Source: Cryptomeria japonica (lineage: Eukaryota > Streptophyta > Pinopsida > Cupressales > Cupressaceae). From it: a DNA stretch of 64,000 nt. Location: the NCBI RefSeq assembly GCF_030272615.1, contig NC_081413.1:16316285-16380284 (forward strand), given 5' to 3'. This document shows, piece by piece, positions 56,937 to 64,000 of the stretch; within the stretch, counting starts at the first letter, position 1, and each line of letters opens with the position of its first letter. The notes beneath the pieces were generated by a model. That model was not told the DNA's origin. It did no database searches and saw only the letters and a program-made list of their open reading frames with translations. Made by a program: the position numbers and the translations under genes.

Positions 56937-57917
56937 TGTAGACACCCAAAATCAACCATTCACATTTGGTTAATTTATCCCTTTTCTTCAGCTACCCCTG
57001 CTATACTATTAATTAGCTAATTCATAAAAAATTACTTAATTATTAATTATTCTTCCATTTCCCCAACCTACCCTTCTAGGTAAATTAATTAAATGAATTT
57101 ACATATTTAACTATACCCCTTGGCCATTCATCTATTAAATTAAACAAATCCTCTTATTTATTTAATTTAATTTACTTTTCCTATTTTCCTCTGCACAGAA
57201 TTAAAATTAATTTTCAATTCCTCCTCTTTCTCTCTCCAAATGTCAAATCCTTCTACCTTTCCCACTTGCACCTTAATTCATTAGATTAGGAAGGGGTCAA
57301 CCTTTTCCATAAATGACCTCACAAGTTTCCCAATCAACCTTAAAGGCTGTCCACTTTTGGGATGATACCCACATGGATCCCTTCATCCCATGTCATATTC
57401 AAGGAATAAAAAGTTCCTTATTCGATCATTCCCCATATACTTGGAGTATGGGGACAAAAAACTCCTTTATGATAGGATATTACCCATAGTCCAAGGGTAT
57501 CATTTCCAACCACCACCCTCCTCATCTCCTCTCCTAGGTTGCCACTTCAAAACCTCTCATGCATTGTGAGGATCAAGTGATCTCCACCATTGATCTCATG
57601 CATTCAATCCTAACCCTCCAATTCATCTCTTTCCATTCAAAACTCCACACATGGCCATTTTCAATAATCTCTCATATCACAACTACATGGATATTTAATC
57701 CTTGAGCACACTTATTTTGCCAAAATCACAAGCACACATTGAATCTAATATCCATAGGTAGATCATTGCAATGAGGAGATCGACATACTTGGTTTACACT
57801 CAATTTTGTTGTATTTTGGTTTCCTTTTCACCTTATTTTGAGTGTTGTTTTGTTTTGTGGTTTTTGGTTCATTTTAGTTTTATTTCAATCTCTTTTGTAA
57901 TCACATTTCAGTGCACA
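56937..57917 (+). repeat. Diverged TAT-type LTR-like block
   Basis: It begins TGTAGACACCCAAAATC, like H's LTR, followed by AT-rich palindromic sequence (TTAATTATTAATTATTC). It may end TTTCAGTGCA near 57915. No primer site, polypurine tract or target duplication was found next to it, so the right border is uncertain. It could be an old solo LTR. Confidence 0.5.
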
Positions 57918-58764
57918 TAGTACCCAACTATTATTTTAAGCCATATGGTAACCTTTAAATCTTGAAAAGATGTTTGTAGCACTATAGCTTTAGTGCCATG
58001 TAGGAGTAGATTGGTGACTCCTCAACACCCTTAGAATCATTGCAAGACAAAAACACTTCCATGAGATAGAATGACAAGAATAAATTGAATTATAAGGATG
58101 GATGAATCTTTGATTGAATATGAAATATATAATCAAATGCCTTGCTTATAAAGGCAATGTGTGATGTAGTATGAACAACTAACATGCCATAAGCATTAAA
58201 TGCTTAGGAAACTAAAAGTAAATGAGGTGACTATTTCCCCATTGTAACTAACTTCTAGAATGCCACCTAGGACCTAACTTAACTTAACATGCCAATATGT
58301 CTCATGCTAGGAAATTACAAGGCACAAAACCTTGACTAGGTACTAGATATTATTCACTCTAACATGCAACACATATTTAAACTGACAAAAATGTAGGCTA
58401 CAAGTTACATGAACATATGATATGCGAGTTGATAGAGTAACATATAAAGCCACAAAAGATCATCTCAGATTGGTTGTCGACAATTTGATCAATCTTGAGT
58501 AATATGGATTCAATCTAATGCACATAATTGATCTATGATTGGCATGTACAATTTGACAAATGTTCTTGAGTAAACTTGCTCGTTTTTACGTTCATGATAA
58601 AATTAATTGTGCCAATTTGGTGTCTTAAGATACTATTTAAGAGTTTTGTTAGCTCAATAGGTAAATGAGTTCTCCTAGGTCAAACCCCTTTGGTAGGCTA
58701 AGTTAATGATGCTTAAAAACACCATTCTCAAACATGTAGATGGTGGAGATGATATGATAACTCA
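57918..58764. other. No recognised content
   Basis: No conserved frame. A short stretch near 58645 (TTAGCTCAATAGGTAAATGAG) looks like a tRNA A box, but no B box follows at the right distance. Confidence 0.35.
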
Positions 58765-60311
58765 ATGATGAACGAATAGTACCAAACCCGCAAAATACTA
58801 TCCAAAACTGGTTTGTTAGCAAATACTTCAAGTGACTGACAAGCTGTGACTCTGGTTAAAACAGAGTGCAACAGGTAGGACTCAGATTAACTGAAACAAT
58901 CATAAACTGGTTACTCACTAAGCTTTCCTCTTAGCTCAATACTATAGTACCATTACACCCTCATGCATGAATAGGTAAACTATCATCAGATCTTCACAAT
59001 AGTTAGTTCAATATGTTTTATAGACAGGCATAAAACACAGAACCATCATATGCTCAACAGGTAATAACAAAGCATCACACATGACACACATATTTTTCAC
59101 GTGGAAACCCAACTGGGAAAAACCACGGTGGGGATGAATACCCACAAGTTGCTTTTTGAACTCTTTAGAAGTCCGCTCTATTAGGAGCCTTATCTGGTTA
59201 AAGACATTACAATAGGTTCTGCTAAGAACCGATCCTGTTAGGGATCACCCAGTTAAGGGATGGCTATAATACCCGGTTAAGGGTTAAACCTGGTTAGGGT
59301 TACCTTGTTAGAGGATTTCAAGAACTCAATAGCTAAAGGATCTCCAGAGCTCTATAGCTTCCCAGAACTCAATAACTTCGAGTTACCCTGTTAAGGGATT
59401 TGTATCAAGTCGGTTAAAGCTACCCTGTTAAGGGATTTGTATCAAGCCAATTAAGGCTACCCTGTTAAGGGATTTCACAACTGTTGAAGTGGTTAAAGAT
59501 CAACAGGAATTACAATGATCCGGTAACAACACTCAATGCTAATGCATATCCATTTTGGCTCCTCTTCACCTTCTACACATTCACTTTGCAGGTATCTCTT
59601 CTCTCCTTTGGTCTGGCAAAAATCACGTATCACTTCCCTTGGATACACACATACAACTTTTGCCAACAACATTAAAAAGAAACACAACATCGACTTTATA
59701 GGAAATAGACAGGTCGGTAGCAAAAACCCTAAACCCTAAACCTGTTAGGTTAAGCAATTCAAGCGGTTCAATCCTGACCGTTGAATCATATTGCATTAAA
59801 TGCAACAATCTTGAATTGATCTCAAGACATTCTCCATCGTCCATTATCCACCGATTTCATGGCGGCTGATAACCCATCACGCATTATCACCGTTTGACAA
59901 ACTTCGCACATTCCCAAGGTGGATAGGGATAGTCTTCTTCATGCAAGATCCTTCACGCGCACAGGGCTTACGTGGCAACATGATCTGTTCTCTGTTATAC
60001 TGCTAACTGATCACACAAAGATCACCAATTGAGTCACACAGGCTTGAGGTACTTCAACCAAAAATCTTGAAGTGGAAACTACCTACCAACCGATAGTCAT
60101 ACAATTCTTCCATGTGTCGGCTCCCATAACTACATGCCAGTTCACCTTGAGCAAATATACCGCTTCACTTTGGCATATATACCGGTTCACACATATGCCG
60201 GTTCTCTCTTCTCACATATCACATATGTCAGTTCACTTCATATCACATATTGACATCAATGACAACATACAATATCATTATGTCCTTATACCGGTTCACA
60301 TAATGCCAACA
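58765..60311 (-). repeat. C2 3' LTR (left border approximate)
   Basis: The right border is ATAATGCCAACA at 60311, followed by the reversed purine tract. Inside are the 'gggaaaaaccacggtggggatg' block (59118), a tandem array (59384-59474) and many ACCGGTTCAC words (60120-60300). The left border is a guess, as the partner LTR is outside the window. Confidence 0.6.
59384..59474. repeat. Tandem array in C2 LTR, unit 37 bp
   Basis: TACCCTGTTAAGGGATTT occurs at 59384, 59421 and 59458. Looser variants of GGTTAAGGG and GTTAGGGAT occur upstream from 59235. Confidence 0.85.
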
Positions 60312-60324
60312 ATCTCCCCCTTTG
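60312..60324 (-). promoter_or_regulatory. C2 polypurine tract
   Basis: ATCTCCCCCTTTG on the plus strand (minus CAAAGGGGGAGAT) abuts the LTR. A similar word follows at about 60410. Confidence 0.7.
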
Positions 60325-60553
60325 GCATTGATGGCAATATACAAAGATATCTCTCCACTTCACATCTTCTCCCCCATTTTCTACAGATATCTTTTCCGCT
60401 TCACTCCTTCTCCCCCTTTGACAACAATGCCAAAGTGGAGGCACAAACATCCTTGTTCCATTGTGCTTCTCCCCTTGAGGAGTAGCATCCTTCAACACAT
60501 CAATCAACAAAAAATTGACTATGCAATACCTGACTGATGTGGAACAAATACTT

Positions 60554-61932
60554 TTAGTTCACCTCCTGAAGGGGTAGTACCCCCAATTCACCTCTTAAAT
60601 GCACAAATGTAGTCTTTGGGAGAGGCTTGGTGAATATGTTTGCTAACTGCTCCTTACTGGAAACATGTTCCAGTGCAATCTCTTTATTCTGAACCTTTTC
60701 CCTCAAGAAATGATACTTAAGCTCAAAATGCTTGGTTCTAGAATGTAAAACTGGATTCTTTGAAATATTGATAGCACTTGTGTTATCACATAATATATTT
60801 TGAAGCCATTTAAAACATGCTTCATCCAGATTGTCTGAGTGCAGTTCATGAAAGCTGCAACATACTCCGCTTCTGCTGTAGACTGAGAGATACAACTCTG
60901 CTTTTTACTCATCCATAAGACCAGTCTACCGCTGAGAAAGAATGCACCACTAGTTGTGCTTTTCCGATCATCCACATTACCTGCCCAATCAACATCTGTG
61001 AATACTTTCAGAACGAAATCATTGCTATATGGGTACCACAATCCATAGTCAACTGTTCCCTTCAAATACCTAAGAATCCGCTTGACTACAGCCAAGTGGG
61101 ATTCTCTTGGAATTTTCTGGAACCTTGCAGTAATACCAACTGCATGTGCAATATCCGGTCTGCTATGCACTACATAATGCAACTTACCAATCATTAATCG
61201 GTATTCTTTCTCATCAACTAGTGCGGAATCATCCTCTTTTGACAATTTGCAACCGGTCACCATCGGTGTACCAATCGGTTTGCTATCTTCCATGCCAGAG
61301 GTTTTCAACACCTCTTTGACATATTTGGACTGAGTGATAAAGATTCCATCTTTCATTTGCTGGATCTGCAGTCCAATGAAGAACTTAATCTCCCCTATGA
61401 GTGACATCTCAAACTCTTTCTTCATCTCATTAGCAAACTCATGACTCATCTTGTCATCTCCACCAAAGATAATGTCATCAACAAAAACCTCACAAATCAG
61501 GATTTGATCTCCTTCAGACTTCAAGTAGATATTGCTATCTTCACTTGTTCTCTCAAATCCAATCTTCACAAGATGGGAATGTAGGCGGTCATACCATGCC
61601 CTAGGTGCTTGCTTTAGACCATATAAGGCTTTATGTAGCGTACATACTATGTCATTGTCTTCGGATAGGGAAAACCCATCTAGTTGCTCAATATACACCT
61701 CCTCTTCAAGTACACCATTTAGGAATGCATATTTTACATCCATTTGATATACTTTGAAGCCTTTAAAGGCTGCATATGCAAGAAGCATACGAACTCCTTC
61801 CAATCTGGCTACAGGAGCAAAGGTTTCTCCATAGTCTTCTCCTTCTTCTTGAGCATATCCTTTGCACACCAATCTGGCTTTATTCCTAATCAGTGTGCCA
61901 TCCTCATTCAGCTTGTTTCTAAACACCCATTA
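60554..61932 (-). pseudogene. C2 RT and RNase H
   Basis: [74 protein letters not shown] and [10 protein letters not shown]. RNase [30 protein letters not shown], and after a 1-bp frameshift [26 protein letters not shown] and LANIFTKPLP. The stop at 61930-61932 is TAA where copia elements have Lys (IGTKWVF). Apart from the stop and shift, the conserved residues are intact. It ends at a stop at 60554-60556. Confidence 0.9.
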
Positions 61933-63546
61933 GGTGCCAATGACATTTTTATGCTCTGGTCTAGGTACCAAGGACCATGTACCATTTTTCTCTATCTGGT
62001 CAAGTTCCTCTTCCATTGCCTTGATCCAGTCTTCATCTTTATGAGCCTCTTTGAATGATTTAGGCTCAAATTCAGAGATCATACATGAATTTTCTCTGAT
62101 CTTTCTTCTTGTGAGGATTCCTGCATCCTTATCTCCTATGATCTGCTTAGGATCATGATTCAGCTTGACATACCGAGGAATGGTCTTGATAGGTTCTTCT
62201 TTCTTTTCCTCTTCATCCTCATCTTCATCAGTATTAGCATTCACCAGTTCAGGAACACTATTACTGGTACTTGGTTGATTGACAACCGGTTCCCAGAAGG
62301 TTGCAACTGGTTCATTTAGAGCTTGCTCACTGCCGATTTCCTTGGTTTTCTTAGAGGATTAATCAACTCTTACATTGACACTTTCCATAATTCTCTGAGT
62401 CCTATTGTTGTAACACTTGAGAGCTTTACTCTTGGTGGAATATCCTGGGAATATTCCCTCATCGCATTTAGCTTCAAATTTGCCCTGATGTTCACTCCTC
62501 TTGATGTAACATTTGCTGCCAAATACCCTAAAGTAGCTAACCACGGGTGTCTTACCAGTCCAATACTCATAGGGAGTTTTGTCCTTACCTTTCTTGATGA
62601 GTACCCGGTTCATAGTGTAGACTGCAGTGCTCACTGCTTCTCTCCAAAAGGTGTGAGCTACCTTTCCTTGAATCAACATGGTTCTAGCTAATTCGACCAC
62701 AGTCTGGTTATTCCTCTCTGCTCGACCATTCTGTTGTGGAGTCCAGGGAACAGACAGTTGCCTCTTGATGCCAAATTCTTCACAATACTTGTTGAATTCA
62801 CCGGAAGTGAATTCCCCTCCTTGATCAGTTCTAAGACACTTGATCCTTTTACCGCTTTCCTTCTCTACTAATGCTCTAAAAGCTTTGAATTTCACAAAGG
62901 CTTTAGACTTGTCTTTCAAGAATGTGACCCACATCATTCTTGAGTAGTCATCAGTGAGAATCATGAAGTACCTATCACCCTACACACTTCTAGTTTTCAT
63001 AGGACCACACAAATCAGTATGCACAAGATCAAGCAAGTTGTCAGCAGTGAAAGATTTACCTTTAAAGGTTGAGGAAGACATTTTCCCCAATTGACACTCT
63101 CTGCACAAGGTATCATTCGGTTTGCTTAGCACCGACAACCCTCTAACTGCCTTGATCTTACTAGCCTTCACAATGTTATCAAAGTTTACATGGCAGAGTT
63201 TCCTATGCCATATCCAACTATCATCAAGCTTAGCCATAAGACATGTACTTATATTTGCATTCAGATGAAATAGGTTACCTTTGGTCTGCATGCTAGTGGC
63301 CACCAATTCACCATCTTTTCCTTTGATTATGCAAACTCCATTCTTGAATTCCAGAGTGAGGCCACTGTCATTTAGCTGGGCAACACTCAGAAGGTTGTGT
63401 CTGATACCATCAACCCAGTACACATTGTCAGCACTGCTCTTTCCATTCAGAGAGATGGACCCTCTGCCTTTGACCATGCATGGTGCATCATTGCCAAAGC
63501 GAACCACACCACCATCATACTCCTCCAAGGATAGAAACTTACTCTA
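61933..63546 (-). pseudogene. C2 pre-integrase zinc domain and integrase
   Basis: Zinc part: WIWHRKLCHVN and CRECQLGKM. Catalytic part: LVHTDLCGP (Asp), CLRTDQGGEF (Asp) and QQNGRAERNNQTVVELAR (Glu), with HTFWREAVSTAVYTMNR and RVFGSKCYIKR. A TAG at 62980-62982 interrupts between RSV and GDRYFM, and a TAA at 62359-62361 follows NVRVD. The acidic linker to RT (DEDEDEEEKKEE) lies near 62195-62235. Confidence 0.88.
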
Positions 63547-64000
63547 GTCACCAGTCATATGGTGAGAACAACCACTGTCAAAGATCCACTCATTGGAATT
63601 ATCAAACCAGGAGACAAGAGCCTTCTTATCTGCCACATCTTCCTTTACAGCAACAAACACAATGTCTTCAATCTCTTCATCTTCTGATTCCTCATCTGTG
63701 ACACCTTCATCAACTGCTACAAAATAGTTTCTCCGGTTTCCTCCTTTGAATTTCTTGAACCTTTCTGGTTTGTCCTTGTTATCGCCATTTGGACAGTTTA
63801 TAGCAATATGTCCTATCCGGTTACAAGAGAAGCATTTCAAAGGTAGCTTACCTTTGTATTTACCGGTTCCTTTAGGAGGCTTTCTGGCAAGGATAGCTTC
63901 AAATGCCATCAGAATCTCCTCATCATTCATTTCTCTGCTTTGTCTAGGTTCACCACTAGTGCTAGCTTCTTTTCCTTTTCTGGATGGTATAGCAGAAGCT
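63547..64000 (-). pseudogene. C2 gag tail, zinc knuckle and protease start, cut by window edge
   Basis: The frame is open from base 64000. The knuckle is CFSCNRIGHIAINC (about 63795-63836), the C-x2-C-x4-H-x4-C form. An acidic stretch follows (VTDEESEDEEIEDI), then the protease motif WIFDSGCSHHMTG with an intact DSG. The frame then meets TAG 63544-63546 directly after MTGD. Confidence 0.88.

Larger units (their letters stand above)
58765..64000 (-). mobile_element. C2: Ty1/copia element on the minus strand, 5' end outside window
   Basis: Read from 64000 downward: gag tail, zinc knuckle, protease, integrase, RT, RNase H, polypurine tract and 3' LTR. The frame is the same from 64000 to about 60810, with stops at 63544-63546, 62980-62982, 62359-62361 and 61930-61932. 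A single frameshift near 60800-60820 separates the last RNase H part. SIRE- or Tork-like by wording of motifs, lineage not settled. Confidence 0.88.

Noticed and set aside
56937-57917. Complete solo LTR with target duplication
   Set aside because: GTACT precedes the TG, but no matching five bases follow a plausible CA end, so it is kept only as an LTR-like block.
58640-58690. tRNA-like TTAGCTCAATAGGTAAATGAG
   Set aside because: No B box at the right distance and no cloverleaf can be drawn, so it is not called a tRNA gene.

Overview
The window is plant nuclear DNA made almost wholly of nested LTR retrotransposons. I find no host gene, rRNA or tRNA gene. The AT-rich background, very long Ty3/gypsy elements of the TAT type (two RNase H domains, long leader, long post-pol region) and long copia LTRs suggest a large plant genome, possibly a gymnosperm. 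That last point is a guess from style, not from any marker gene.

Region 1-42060 is one nest. The oldest layer is gypsy element H, whose 5' LTR begins left of the window. Its pieces are 10285-17447 and 33588-42060. Three later insertions sit in it. E1 (before base 1 to 10284) lies in H's 5' LTR, directly upstream of H's TATA box. A 871-bp copia-type solo LTR (15630-16500, TSD GGAAT) lies in H's protease region. E2 (17448-33587, TSD ATTAC) lies in H's G-patch region and is a complete 16.1-kb element whose 770/771-bp LTRs differ at only about five positions. E1, E2 and H share gag, a protease with a DGG-type active site, a G-patch-like segment, RT, RNase H, a second archaeal-type RNase H and integrase. 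All three polyproteins are broken by stops and frameshifts, and E1 and E2 share two of those stops.

The most interesting system is on the minus strand between pol and the 3' LTR of E2 and E1. It is an antisense gene with a plant mobile domain (PMD, the MAIN/MAIL1-type domain). I read it as two exons: a 22-codon first exon ending at a GTAAGT donor, a 0.76-0.88-kb intron full of short tandem repeats, and a 650-codon second exon holding the PMD, an acidic linker, a coiled coil and a Pro/Gly/Arg tail. A TATA-like box lies about 90 bp upstream of the ATG in both copies. In E2 the frame is continuous except for five internal TAG codons. In E1 about 1 kb is deleted and the splice acceptor is mutated. 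H has no recognisable copy. A GCGTCTGTG-type motif array occurs in E2's sense leader and, in the same transcript-relative orientation, in the antisense intron.

Region 42061-58764 is older debris: a pair of related repeats, a truncated plus-strand copia RT fragment, an old minus-strand copia LTR split by copia element C1, a solo TAT LTR (55445-56254, TSD CTATA) and a diverged LTR-like block near 57 kb. C1 (47896-54566, TSD AACCC) is complete, with initiator-Met-type primer site, gag, protease, integrase, RT and RNase H, but carries about ten stops and one frameshift.

Region 58765-64000 is the 3' part of minus-strand copia element C2. Its LTR lies at the low-coordinate side, and its pol has four in-frame stops and one frameshift. 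The 5' end lies beyond base 64000.
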